Source: Clostridium_AM sp963780135
Lineage (GTDB): Bacteria > Bacillota > Clostridia > Clostridiales > Clostridiaceae
Direction: 5' to 3'
NCBI GenBank assembly: GCA_963780135.1
Contig: CAWAAR010000003.1
Location: 2,356,001 to 2,420,000, forward strand
DNA length: 64,000 bases
The position numbers and the translations under genes are program-made. This document shows, piece by piece, positions 24,754-32,785 of the stretch (within the stretch, counting starts at the first letter, position 1; every line of letters starts with the position of its first letter). Under the pieces are notes generated by a model. The model was given only the letters and a program-made list of their open reading frames with translations, was not told the DNA's origin and did not search any database.

Positions 24754-25515
24754 TTACTTTTGTCTACCTTCCAAAAAATGAAATGAAAGAACATAAATAG
24801 TAATACAACAAATTGTCATTATTGCCATAAGTGTTAATCCCTTAGTCATTCCAGCATGTGTATAAGATGATAGTGATTCTCCTGAAATTTTAAATTGAAA
24901 TTTAAGCACAAAGTTTATAAATCTTGAAGGCCATGCCCAGGGTAAAAATATCCAAACGCTATCTCCCTGGCCTGTAGCGGCTAAAGCAGCAATGATGAAT
25001 CCAGTAAATCCAGTTATAATACAGACTCCTGTACTAAAGTGATAAGCTAAGGCTAAATACAAAGCATAAAGGAAAATAACACTTAAAAATATCAAAAAAC
25101 CTGTTTTAAAATATAAAAGATAATTAATGTTATTTATATGTATTATAAATTTCATTGATATTATAAATAATATAATTGCTAAATATATAGAACTTAAACA
25201 CATTGTAAGCAGCATACACAATTGACTTACAAAAGTAGTTGTTTTATGGGGCAGCCTGCCAAGCATCATTTGACAGTGTCCAGCTTGTTTTTCTTGATCT
25301 GCAATTAATCCACAAAGTACTGCAGCAATTAATGGAAAGAAAAAACCAATTATTTTAAAGAAATAATTAAATAAAACTAAATCACTTAATTGGCCGAATC
25401 TATAAAAAGTCATAAAAATAACTAAGAGAAAGGGCAATATAATATGTGCCCATAGAAAAACACTGTGTTTATTTTTAAAAAACTCTGACTTATAACTGTT
25501 CCAAAATGTACACAT
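24754..25515 (-). CDS. Lantibiotic immunity-type ABC permease (MutG/CprC-like)
   Basis: About 253 aa with six hydrophobic segments. It starts MCTFWNSYKSEFFKNKHSVFLW and contains CGLIADQEKQAGHCQMMLGRLP between helices 2 and 3, a pattern found in the MutG/SpaG-type permeases of lantibiotic self-immunity exporters. GAGG precedes ATG 25515 at nine bases, and the upstream gene stops at 25517, so they are coupled. With its MutE-like partner and ATPase it should form a membrane complex that removes cationic antimicrobial peptides from the membrane. Confidence 0.82.
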   Translation of the reverse strand: MCTFWNSYKSEFFKNKHSVFLWAHIILPFLLVIFMTFYRFGQLSDLVLFNYFFKIIGFFFPLIAAVLCGLIADQEKQAGHCQMMLGRLPHKTTTFVSQLCMLLTMCLSSIYLAIILFIISMKFIIHINNINYLLYFKTGFLIFLSVIFLYALYLALAYHFSTGVCIITGFTGFIIAALAATGQGDSVWIFLPWAWPSRFINFVLKFQFKISGESLSSYTHAGMTKGLTLMAIMTICCITIYVLSFHFLEGRQK

Positions 25516-25516
25516 A

Positions 25517-26278
25517 TTAACATACCTCACTTTTTTTAAATGAATAGCTTGTAAGAAGGACTAATATTAAAAACAGGAAAATACCTAATACAATTCCAAC
25601 TGGAATAACTGAAGGATCTAATAATGCACTATTTGAGTCTAATGGCAGTCCATTAGGATGATGATGTAAAAGTGGACATTGTAATCTAAGTGGCATACTC
25701 CAGGGAAACAACCACCATAAAGAAGATGGAGCTCTGCTTGCACCAAGTTCTAAATTAATACTATAAGTTAAAATTAATAGGATAAAAAAGTTTATTTTTC
25801 TACTTAACCATAAGCATAAAGGAATTTGCCAAAGTGATGTAAGCCAGCTTATGATAATGGCTATAAGGCAGTTATAAAATGGAACAACAAGTACATCCTT
25901 ATTACTAAGGGAAATGTTTAATATAGTAACAAGTATTCCTAGAAAAATAGAAGCTATCAATGTGAACAATGCTAAGATAGTAATTTTAGCTATCCAACTT
26001 TTCTTTAAATCTATAGGAAAAGAAAAAATTGTTTTATAACCTGTACTGTTTTGCTCAATTTTATGCAGCATACCTGTAAGAAAAACAATTAAAGTTGGCA
26101 TCCATGATAATGACCAGTGATTTAATGAAGTAAAAATAGAATTATTAGTAAAATATCCAAAACCTAAAAAATCAAAAATAAGAGCGATGCCAGCGCATAG
26201 CAGCGGTATGGAAATTAATAGTTTACGAAGTATAGTTTTTTTAGTTTTTAAATTTTCAGAAATTAAATAGTTAATCAT
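25517..26278 (-). CDS. Lantibiotic immunity-type ABC permease (MutE/CprB-like)
   Basis: A 253-aa permease with six membrane segments. The N-terminus MINYLISENLKTKKTILRKLL and the WMPTLIVFLTGMLHKIEQNSTGYKTIFSFP stretch after helix 2 (given here only for residues about 58-88) are of the MutE/EpiE type. The ATG shares its A with the stop of the ATPase gene (TAATG), and the following permease begins just after its stop. The three genes are therefore tightly coupled as ATPase-permease-permease. Confidence 0.82.
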   Translation of the reverse strand: MINYLISENLKTKKTILRKLLISIPLLCAGIALIFDFLGFGYFTNNSIFTSLNHWSLSWMPTLIVFLTGMLHKIEQNSTGYKTIFSFPIDLKKSWIAKITILALFTLIASIFLGILVTILNISLSNKDVLVVPFYNCLIAIIISWLTSLWQIPLCLWLSRKINFFILLILTYSINLELGASRAPSSLWWLFPWSMPLRLQCPLLHHHPNGLPLDSNSALLDPSVIPVGIVLGIFLFLILVLLTSYSFKKSEVC

Positions 26279-26994
26279 TATACAATTCTCCTCTTTTTCC
26301 TAGTTTCGTGCTCAACATTCATAAACAAGGCCTCTAAATCTTCACCAGGATTGATTTTGCTTTGATAGCCTAAAATACCATGACTCATAATTCCTACATA
26401 GTCTATAATTTGTTCTACTTCAGCTAAAATATGGCTTGATAAAATTACAGTAATTTCTTGTTCTGGAAAAGACTTTATTAATTTTCGTAAATCTTGAATA
26501 CCTATAGGATCTAATCCATTAGTAGGTTCATCTAAAATCAATAATTTAGGATGATTTAAAATTGCAATAGCAATACCTAAACGTTGTTTCATTCCCATAG
26601 AAAAATTTTTAGCTTGTTTTTTACCTGTGTCTGTCAAGTCTACAATTTTTAATACTTCTTTAATGCGTTTATCTGGTAATCCTAAAAGGGTAGTATGAAC
26701 TTTTAGATTTTCATTTGCAGTTAAGTTACCATAAATAGGCGGTTGTTCAATTAAAGCACCAATATTTTTTAAATCATTGCGGTTCCATTTATGACCATCA
26801 AAGATAATTTCACCTGAGGTTGGTTTTAATAAACCTGTTATCATTTTTAATGTGGTAGACTTTCCAGCTCCATTAGCACCTAGAAGTCCATAAATATGAT
26901 TTTTAGGAATTGAAATGGAAAGATCATTTACTGAACATTCCTTTTTAAATGTTTTTGTTAATTTTTTAGTTTCTAATAAATAATTTTCTTGCAT
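26278..26994 (-). CDS. Lantibiotic immunity-type ABC ATPase (MutF/CprA-like)
   Basis: About 238 aa. Walker A is GANGAGKST, signature FSMGMKQRLGIA (the S-M-G-M-K-Q-R form used by BcrA/MutF/NisF ATPases), Walker B LLILDEPTNGLDP, and the switch region LSSHIL. ATG 26994 follows AAGGAG at seven bases. It is the first gene of the five-gene cpr-like operon. The ATPase drives two different permeases, the usual arrangement for lantibiotic immunity exporters that expel peptide from the membrane. No lantibiotic structural or modification genes are nearby, so it is probably resistance, not producer immunity. Confidence 0.9.
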   Translation of the reverse strand: MQENYLLETKKLTKTFKKECSVNDLSISIPKNHIYGLLGANGAGKSTTLKMITGLLKPTSGEIIFDGHKWNRNDLKNIGALIEQPPIYGNLTANENLKVHTTLLGLPDKRIKEVLKIVDLTDTGKKQAKNFSMGMKQRLGIAIAILNHPKLLILDEPTNGLDPIGIQDLRKLIKSFPEQEITVILSSHILAEVEQIIDYVGIMSHGILGYQSKINPGEDLEALFMNVEHETRKKRRIV

Positions 26995-27186
26995 AATTAG
27001 CACTCCTTATAATAGCTTTATAGTCAGTTAAATAACTGCTTTCTTGTTTGCAAAATAAGAATATCAAATAAAAAACAAGATTTTAACAAGAAATAAGTTA
27101 TATTTTCTTTCATATGCTTAAAATTATAAAATTTAATAGCTAGATAGAGTAAAATAAGTGTTATAATTAAATTAGAATTTAATAGA

Positions 27187-27400
27187 AGTTTTAGGTACTT
27201 GTATTATAAGTTTAAAAGGGAAATGAGTTAAAATCTCATGCGGTCCCGCCACTGTAATGATGAGTGTACTAACATTAAGTATTTTCAGAAAATTATAAAG
27301 TCAAACATAGGACGGATATTTTTCTGAAGATACTAAGCCACTTGGTAACAGGGAAGGCGTTAGTATATTATGAATCTAAGTCAGGAGACCTGCCTAAAAT
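27187..27400 (+). promoter_or_regulatory. Cobalamin (B12) riboswitch aptamer
   Basis: The classical conserved boxes occur in order: AAAAGGGAAATG (about 27223), GCGGTCCCGCCACTGTAA (about 27240-27257), AAGCCACTTGG (about 27335), AACAGGGAAGGCG (about 27347) and the B12 box AGTCAGGAGACCTGCC (about 27379). It lies upstream of btuFCD and should repress them when adenosyl- or other cobalamin binds. Confidence 0.95.
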
Positions 27401-27423
27401 TCAAAGATTATTTAGCCTTACGT

Positions 27424-27487
27424 GGATAAGGTGGTAATAGCGTTTTTTGCTTTTAACCACTATCCACTGGATAATGGTTTTTTTATT
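27424..27487 (+). terminator. Riboswitch expression platform terminator
   Basis: AACCACTATCC (27455-27465) pairs with GGATAATGGTT (27469-27479), with one mismatch, followed by a T run. The upstream GGATAAGGTGGT (27424-27435) can pair with ACCACTATCC instead, giving a candidate antiterminator. This supports transcriptional OFF control of btuF. Confidence 0.75.
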
Positions 27488-27551
27488 TATCAATGTCAAA
27501 GCTGTTATTCATAAGGTACTTTTAGAAAAATAAAACTTAGGAGGAATAAAC

Positions 27552-28505
27552 ATGCGTAAACTAAAAAAAGTATCTTTTCTATTTGTTGCTTTTATTCTTG
27601 TATTTTCTTTAATTGGATGTACTAAAGAGAAGGATTCTAAAGATTCCAAAGAAGATATTAAACAAACTGAAACAGTAAAAAATACAACTTACCCTCTTAA
27701 AATAAAGGATGCCTTTAATAGAGAAATAACTATTGATAAAGAACCTAAAAAAATTATATCTGCAGCACCAAATATTACAGAAACTATTTATGCGCTTAGT
27801 AAGCAGGATACTTTAATTGGAAGAACTGATTTTTGTACATATCCTAAAGAGGTTAGCAAAGTTCAGTCCATTGGTGGCTTAACTAATCCTAATATTGAAA
27901 AAATCACTCAATTAAAACCTGATTTGGTTATAGCGTCCAATCATTTTAGAAAAGAAGATGTAAAAAAATTAGAGGAGCTAAACATAAAAGTTGTAGTATT
28001 TTCTGGTCCTGATAGTTTTGAAGGCACTTATGGCGTTATAGAAAATGTAGGTAAAGTTCTTAATGCAAATACTAAAGCTAATTTTGTAGTTTCTGATATG
28101 AAGAAAAAAGTAGATTATGTACAAGAAAAGGTTAAGGGTAAGAATGCACCTTCAGTATATTATTCAGTAAGCTTTGGTAAAAGCGGTGATTTTACTGCAG
28201 GTAAAGATACCTTTATTGGAAAAATGATTACTATGGCTGGTGGAAAAAATGCTGCTGATGATGTAACTGAATGGGAATATAGTGTAGAGAAGCTTATTGA
28301 AAAAAATCCAGATATAATTATATGTTCTAATAAGCTTAATTCAAAAAATGGAATTAAAGCAACTGAGGGATATAAAGATCTTGATGCAGTGAAAAAAAAC
28401 AAACTTTTTGATATTGATGAAGATATTATTAACAGGCAAGGTCCTAGACTTGCTGATGGACTAGAAGCTTTAGCAAAAATAATTCACCCTGAAGCTTTTA
28501 AATAG
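27552..28505 (+). CDS. btuF: Cobalamin/corrinoid ABC transporter substrate-binding lipoprotein
   Basis: A 317-aa lipoprotein: signal peptide with lipobox FSLIGC (Cys about 23), a charged linker, and a BtuF/FhuD-type helical-backbone binding domain (about 50-315) with ITIDKEPKKIISAAPNITETI, IGRTDFCTYP and IGGLTNPNIEKITQLKPDLVI. It is anchored outside the membrane and delivers corrinoid to the BtuCD complex. Corrinoid specificity is inferred from the B12 riboswitch directly upstream; the fold alone also fits iron-siderophore binding proteins. GGAGG precedes the ATG. Confidence 0.92.
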   Translation: MRKLKKVSFLFVAFILVFSLIGCTKEKDSKDSKEDIKQTETVKNTTYPLKIKDAFNREITIDKEPKKIISAAPNITETIYALSKQDTLIGRTDFCTYPKEVSKVQSIGGLTNPNIEKITQLKPDLVIASNHFRKEDVKKLEELNIKVVVFSGPDSFEGTYGVIENVGKVLNANTKANFVVSDMKKKVDYVQEKVKGKNAPSVYYSVSFGKSGDFTAGKDTFIGKMITMAGGKNAADDVTEWEYSVEKLIEKNPDIIICSNKLNSKNGIKATEGYKDLDAVKKNKLFDIDEDIINRQGPRLADGLEALAKIIHPEAFK

Positions 28506-28524
28506 TTCATATGAAAGGATTTTA

Positions 28525-29580
28525 ATGATGGATTTAACTCATAAGAAAAAACATTTTAGATTTATATTTTGCATTAGCATAATTTTATTGTTTTGCATTA
28601 TGCTAATATCAAGCACTTTTGGAACAGCAAATATATCTTTTATGGAAACATTCCGTGTAATTTTAAATAAAATACCTTTTATAAATAAGCTTGTATCGAC
28701 ATCTGAAATACCTAAAAATCATATCCTTATTATATTAAAAATAAGGCTTCCTAGAATAGTACTTTCAGCCTTAGTTGGTATGGGATTATCTGTAGTAGGT
28801 GCTTCTTTTCAAGCAATATTCAAAAATCCAATGGCTGACCCATATATTCTTGGTATATCTTCTGGGGCGGCACTTGGAGCTGCACTAGGATTTGTGTTTA
28901 AGCTTGAAAGTTCAATTTTAAGCTCTGCAGCAATTACAATAACAGCATTTGTAGGTTCAATTTTAACTACTATTCTTGTGTATAATATTGCTAGGGTGAA
29001 AAACAAAATACCTACGAATACACTACTTTTAGCAGGTATATCTGTTAGTTTTCTTTTATCTTCCTTGATTTCTGTAATTATGGTGTTTAACAGAGATCAA
29101 GTTGAAAAGATTGTATTTTGGACTATGGGTAGTGTTTCTAATGCAAACTATAATGAAATTATTTTATTGATACCTTTTTTTATTGTAGGAGTGTCAATAA
29201 TAATTTTTCTTTCAAAAGATTTAAATATAATACTTACAGGAGATGAAACTGCTAAAAGCTTAGGTATAGAAGTTGAAAAAGTGAAAAAGATAGTGTTAAT
29301 TGTTTCTTCTATGATTGTGGCTGCTTGTGTATCAGTAAGTGGAATAATAGGTTTTGTTGGACTTATAATTCCTCATGTTGTAAGAATGTTATTTGGCCCA
29401 GATAATAGAAGATTAATGCCATTTTCCTTAATTTTTGGTGCTGCTTTTATGGTTGTTTCTGATACTCTGGCAAGAACTATAGCATCACCAGCTGAAATAC
29501 CTGTAGGTGCAGTAACAGCTTTGTTCGGTTCTCCTTATTTTATATATCTTTTGATAAAATCCAAAAAGAAGGTGATGTAA
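28525..29580 (+). CDS. btuC: Cobalamin ABC transporter permease
   Basis: A 351-aa FecCD/BtuC family permease with about ten membrane helices. Typical segments are LRLPRIVLSALVGMGL-like (KIRLPRIVLSALVGMGLSVV), FKNPMADPYILGISSGAALGAALG and the GFVGLIIPHVVRMLFGPDNR loop that contacts the ATPase. ATGATG gives two possible starts (28525 or 28528) after GAAAGGA. It follows btuF by 19 bp and abuts btuD (its stop ends at 29580, btuD starts at 29581), confirming one operon. Confidence 0.95.
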   Translation: MMDLTHKKKHFRFIFCISIILLFCIMLISSTFGTANISFMETFRVILNKIPFINKLVSTSEIPKNHILIILKIRLPRIVLSALVGMGLSVVGASFQAIFKNPMADPYILGISSGAALGAALGFVFKLESSILSSAAITITAFVGSILTTILVYNIARVKNKIPTNTLLLAGISVSFLLSSLISVIMVFNRDQVEKIVFWTMGSVSNANYNEIILLIPFFIVGVSIIIFLSKDLNIILTGDETAKSLGIEVEKVKKIVLIVSSMIVAACVSVSGIIGFVGLIIPHVVRMLFGPDNRRLMPFSLIFGAAFMVVSDTLARTIASPAEIPVGAVTALFGSPYFIYLLIKSKKKVM

Positions 29581-30369
29581 ATGGAAGTTATAGATTTTCC
29601 AGAAGTTAAGATTCAAAATTTAAATTTCAGTTTTGAAGAAAATGCGATACTTAATAATATTAATATGGATTTTATGAAAAACAGATTTTACAGCATTTTA
29701 GGTCCCAATGGTTCTGGGAAAACTACATTATTAAAAAATCTTGGAAAAACCTTAGAAACTAATAAAAAAACTATTTTTATAGAAAATAATGATATTTTAG
29801 ATTTCAAGAATAAAACTTTAGCTAAAAAGCTGGCTGTTGTTCCTCAGAATACTATTTTGGACTTTGATTTTTCTGCTTTAGACATTGTTTTAATGGGAAG
29901 ATCTCCTTATATTTCTAGATTTCAAGAAGAATCAAAAGAAGATTATGATATTGCAAAATCTGCTATGAAAGCCACCAATACGTGGTCTCTTCGTGGCAAA
30001 TACATGAACCAGTTAAGTGGTGGTGAGCAACAGAGGGTTATTATTTCAAGAGCATTAGCTCAAGATACTGATATTATATTATTAGACGAGCCTATATCTC
30101 ATCTTGATATACATCACCAAATTGAAATTTTAGATACCATTAAATCATTAAGTAAAAGAGCAACTGTTATAGCAGTGCTTCATGATTTAAATTTAGCAGC
30201 ACAATATAGTGATTATTTAGTGCTGGTAAATAAAGGTTCTATTGCTTTTCAAGGTACAGTAGAAGAGGTACTTACAGAAGAAAATATTAAGGAAGTTTAT
30301 GATATAAACGTATGTATGATAAAAAATCCTGTAACAGGCAAACCTCATATAATACCTATTGCAAAATAA
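29581..30369 (+). CDS. btuD: Cobalamin ABC transporter ATPase
   Basis: A 262-aa ATPase of the FepC/BtuD type. Walker A is GPNGSGKTT, Q-loop in VVPQNTILDFDF, signature LSGGEQQRVIISRALAQ, Walker B IILLDEPISHLD, and the switch His in VLHDLNLA. It completes the btuFCD operon under the cobalamin riboswitch. The gene is followed within 50 bp by a strong bidirectional terminator. Confidence 0.95.
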   Translation: MEVIDFPEVKIQNLNFSFEENAILNNINMDFMKNRFYSILGPNGSGKTTLLKNLGKTLETNKKTIFIENNDILDFKNKTLAKKLAVVPQNTILDFDFSALDIVLMGRSPYISRFQEESKEDYDIAKSAMKATNTWSLRGKYMNQLSGGEQQRVIISRALAQDTDIILLDEPISHLDIHHQIEILDTIKSLSKRATVIAVLHDLNLAAQYSDYLVLVNKGSIAFQGTVEEVLTEENIKEVYDINVCMIKNPVTGKPHIIPIAK

Positions 30370-30416
30370 TGTTGTTACCAATGGTAGCTATGGAATAAAG
30401 AAATAGGAAATCACAA

Positions 30417-30455
30417 AAAAGACTTGCAAAAATCAATAATTTTTGCAAGTCTTTT
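30417..30455. terminator. Bidirectional terminator
   Basis: AAAAGACTTGCAAAAAT (30417-30433) and its complement ATTTTTGCAAGTCTTTT (30439-30455) form a 17-bp perfect stem with a 5-nt loop between the converging btuD and the hypothetical gene. Confidence 0.92.
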
Positions 30456-30459
30456 CTGT

Positions 30460-30873
30460 TTACTTATATAATCCAAATCCAGTCATAATTAAATTATCCC
30501 AACCAGTTTCTTCATTATTAATCCAATTACATTCAATGTTAAGTTCTTTTAACCAAGCATTAAGGCCACTGCTCTTTTTGCTTACATTTGGTGATTGTCT
30601 TCCAAATTTTTCTTTTATCATTTCTAGTAATTCAACTTGTTCTTCTTTTTCTAACTCTTTATTTAGCATTTCTTCTATAGCTTCGTGACATTCTGAATAA
30701 GACTTATGATCCTCAGTATATAGTTCATTGGCTAATAATTGTCTTTTATTGTTTAAAGTCTCTCTTACCTCATTTATTTCTTCTAGGTTTGATAAGTACT
30801 TCTTAGCGATGTTCATAGCAGCAATGTCAGCATCTATTCTGTTTATTGATCTTTCTAATTTTTCATTTCTCAT
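30460..30873 (-). CDS. Hypothetical coiled-coil protein, 137 aa
   Basis: The protein is highly charged and mostly helical; residues 1-95 look like coiled coil (RSINRIDADIAAMNIAKKYL, then EEINEVRETLNNKRQLLANEL, EEMLNKELEKEEQVELLEMI). The C-terminal 35 residues contain LNAWLKELNIECNWINNEET. No membrane segment or signal peptide and no family that I recognise. It is monocistronic, converging on btuD. The upstream Shine-Dalgarno is weak, so the start at 30873 is likely but not certain. Confidence 0.6.
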   Translation of the reverse strand: MRNEKLERSINRIDADIAAMNIAKKYLSNLEEINEVRETLNNKRQLLANELYTEDHKSYSECHEAIEEMLNKELEKEEQVELLEMIKEKFGRQSPNVSKKSSGLNAWLKELNIECNWINNEETGWDNLIMTGFGLYK

Positions 30874-31174
30874 TTTAATAGTCTCACTTTACATTTTTTT
30901 ATTTAGTCATTATTTAATGACAATAAATAATTATATCATAAAAGTAGTTATCATACAAAATTAGATAGTAATAGTCAAATGGAAAAAAATTGTAATTTGA
31001 TAATATCTAATGAAAATCAAAAAATAAATAGGTTAAAAAATATTATTTTTAGAATGAAAAAGTTAAGCTGCTACTCTTAACATAGTTTTTTATTTGTATA
31101 AATAGAGGATTACATATAAATTTGTAGAATATTTATTAATGGAATTTAGAGAAAATGAGAAATGGAGATTATAT

Positions 31175-31642
31175 ATGAAGAAAAAGTTTACTAAATCGTT
31201 CACTATATTATTAACTAGTGCAATTTTATTTGTTTGTATTTCAGGATGCTCTAGCAGTAATAATAATAATTCTCAAAAAAAGACAGGTGCAGCAACTCAA
31301 ACACAAAAAACAGATGCACAAAAGGCAGATGAGTCAAAGACAAGCACATCAAAAACAGATACACAAAAAACAGGTGAAACAAAGACAAGTACATCAAGTA
31401 CAGATACAAAAAAAGCAAATGAAACAAAGGCAAATACATCAAAAACCAATACACAAAAGACAGATGCAGCAAAACCAAGCACATCAAAAACAAGTACGAA
31501 AAATGCAGGTACATCAGATAAAGTTGAAAGTAAAACTACAGACACAGATGAAAAAAACAACTCTAGTAATTCAAAAACCACTGATACTGTAGAGCCTACA
31601 GCACCCACAGAACCTACAGAACCAGATGTGTCTATAAATTAA
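31175..31642 (+). CDS. Thr/Lys/Ser-rich repeat lipoprotein
   Basis: A 155-aa lipoprotein. Signal peptide MKKKFTKSFTILLTSAILFV is followed by the lipobox CISGC. The rest is low-complexity: about seven 11-residue units of the type TSKTDTQKTGE, then Ser/Asn- and Pro/Thr-rich tails (PTAPTEPTEP). This is a flexible surface-exposed stalk with no catalytic domain. The start is ATG 31175 after TGGAGA. In the DNA the units form 33-bp repeats, which also create long open frames on other strands that I do not regard as genes. Function unknown. Confidence 0.75.
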   Translation: MKKKFTKSFTILLTSAILFVCISGCSSSNNNNSQKKTGAATQTQKTDAQKADESKTSTSKTDTQKTGETKTSTSSTDTKKANETKANTSKTNTQKTDAAKPSTSKTSTKNAGTSDKVESKTTDTDEKNNSSNSKTTDTVEPTAPTEPTEPDVSIN

Positions 31643-31654
31643 TATAAGAAACAA

Positions 31655-31686
31655 AAGGAATAGTTTTAAGTTTAACACTATTCCTT
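31655..31686 (+). terminator. Terminator of the lipoprotein gene
   Basis: AAGGAATAG (31655-31663) pairs with CTATTCCTT (31678-31686). It lies 13 bp after the stop; the T tail is short. Confidence 0.65.
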
Positions 31687-31892
31687 AAATAAAATTAAAA
31701 ATATTTAATTTTATCTAAGGAAAACTTATACTTGATTTCCCTTCGAAGTGGTTAATTATATTTTAAACTTTACCATAGTGTCAAAGTCAATATATTTTTT
31801 AGAATTTTATGGAAATGAAGTTAATTGTAATTCTATACTGCAAAAAAGTGCGATTGCATAGAATTTTAAAAAACTACCAACACATTTTCGTA

Positions 31893-31942
31893 TTATGGAT
31901 AAAATGTAAGAATGTGGATAAAGATGTGGATAATGTGGATAA
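31893..31942. promoter_or_regulatory. Cluster of perfect DnaA boxes
   Basis: TGTGGATAA, the complement of the consensus DnaA box TTATCCACA, occurs three times in one orientation at 31913-31921, 31925-31933 and 31934-31942. A near match TTATGGATAA lies at 31893-31902. No dnaA, dnaN or partition gene is nearby. A 63-codon frame crosses the cluster but lacks a ribosome binding site. Between 31643 and 32130 nothing else coding was seen. Confidence 0.7.
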
Positions 31943-32038
31943 GATTGTAAATTATGGATTTAAATATGATAATAGTAAAAATCATGACTTTCTTGCATAG
32001 GAAAAAGGTATTTATCATGAAGAGTGTATGAGATGAAA

Positions 32039-32110
32039 TTAGACGCAATTCGCTGGTGTAAAGCATCTTTGTGAAAACTCTGTTTTCACATGTTACTATT
32101 GCTTGTCTAA
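32039..32110. other. Structured intergenic hairpin element, unknown
   Basis: TTAGAC-GCAAT (32039-32049) pairs with ATTGC-TT-GTCTAA (32098-32110); within it TGTGAAAA (32070-32077) pairs with TTTTCACA (32083-32090). The result is a compact two-stem RNA-like fold of 72 nt, 20 bp downstream of the MarR gene stop. It might be a terminator, a small RNA or a miniature element; there is no U tract. Confidence 0.4.
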
Positions 32111-32130
32111 ATTACACTGTTTTTGTTCAA

Positions 32131-32643
32131 TTATTCTAACACCTCATCAGAAATATTCGGAATTTTTATTCTTTCTTCAAACCCATCCATTGGAACACCA
32201 TCATAACTATATAGTTTTTTCAAAAGTTGCCATAGTGTTTCTAATTCTTCTTTGCTGAAATCATTAAATATATCAATCATAAAATTTTTTTTAGCATCCT
32301 TTGCATTTTTCGAAAGAGAACGGATACCTGCTTCTGTAAGCATTACATTAACAGCTCTTTTATCTTTTTCTGATGACATTACTGAAATATATTTTTTCTT
32401 CTCAAGGCTTTTGATAATCCTTGTTGCATTCTGCTTAGTGGTTCCCATTTTACCTGCTATATTTACGATTGTAGCATCACCTTCAGGTATATGAAGTATT
32501 GCTAGGAGTGTCAACAACTGCTTGCTTGTTAGATCACCTGAGTAACTGTCACCTGCAGTCTGAAGTTTGTTTGAAACCGCCATGAGACTGGCATATGTCT
32601 GATCCATTATATATCCTAGTTCGTTAAATTTCTTGTTATCCAA
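32131..32643 (-). CDS. MarR-family transcriptional regulator
   Basis: About 170 aa. The winged-helix core is LTSKQLLTLLAILHI, then DATIVNIAGKMGTTKQNATRIIKSLEKKKYI (recognition helix TTKQNATRIIKSLE), then the wing with SSEKDKRAVNVMLTEAG (DxRAxxVxLTxxG, the MarR hallmark). A TTG start at 32643 is chosen because GGGAGG lies seven bases before it. It diverges from a flavin reductase/hydrolase operon, and two near-palindromic repeats in the shared intergenic region are its likely operators. Confidence 0.88.
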   Translation of the reverse strand: MDNKKFNELGYIMDQTYASLMAVSNKLQTAGDSYSGDLTSKQLLTLLAILHIPEGDATIVNIAGKMGTTKQNATRIIKSLEKKKYISVMSSEKDKRAVNVMLTEAGIRSLSKNAKDAKKNFMIDIFNDFSKEELETLWQLLKKLYSYDGVPMDGFEERIKIPNISDEVLE

Positions 32644-32691
32644 TTTCAATCCTCCCAACTAATATAGTTAATAAAAATATTATATCACATA

Positions 32692-32754
32692 TAGACAATG
32701 GGTTGACAAATTATTTTTAAAGGCATATATTATTTTTAGACAATGCGTTGACTA
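32692..32754 (+). promoter_or_regulatory. MarR-type operators and divergent promoter
   Basis: Two copies of a near-palindrome, TAGACAATGGGTTGACAA (32692-32709) and TAGACAATGCGTTGACTA (32737-32754), fit TAGWCAAYGCRTTGWCTA with dyad symmetry. The first contains the -35 TTGACA (32703-32708) of a promoter with TATATT (32726-32731) at 17-bp spacing; the second covers the start-site region. Binding would block transcription of the reductase gene. Confidence 0.75.
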
Positions 32755-32785
32755 GTTTTAAAAAAGAGTTTTAAGGAGAATAAAA

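Noticed and set aside
31218..31608. Long open frames overlapping the Thr/Lys-rich lipoprotein on both strands
   Set aside because: They arise from the 33-bp periodic repeats of the lipoprotein gene, which alone has a signal peptide, lipobox and ribosome binding site.
31809..32000. 63-codon ORF across the DnaA boxes
   Set aside because: No ribosome binding site, repetitive NVDKDVDNVDK composition caused by the repeated TGTGGATAA boxes, and no recognisable homology.
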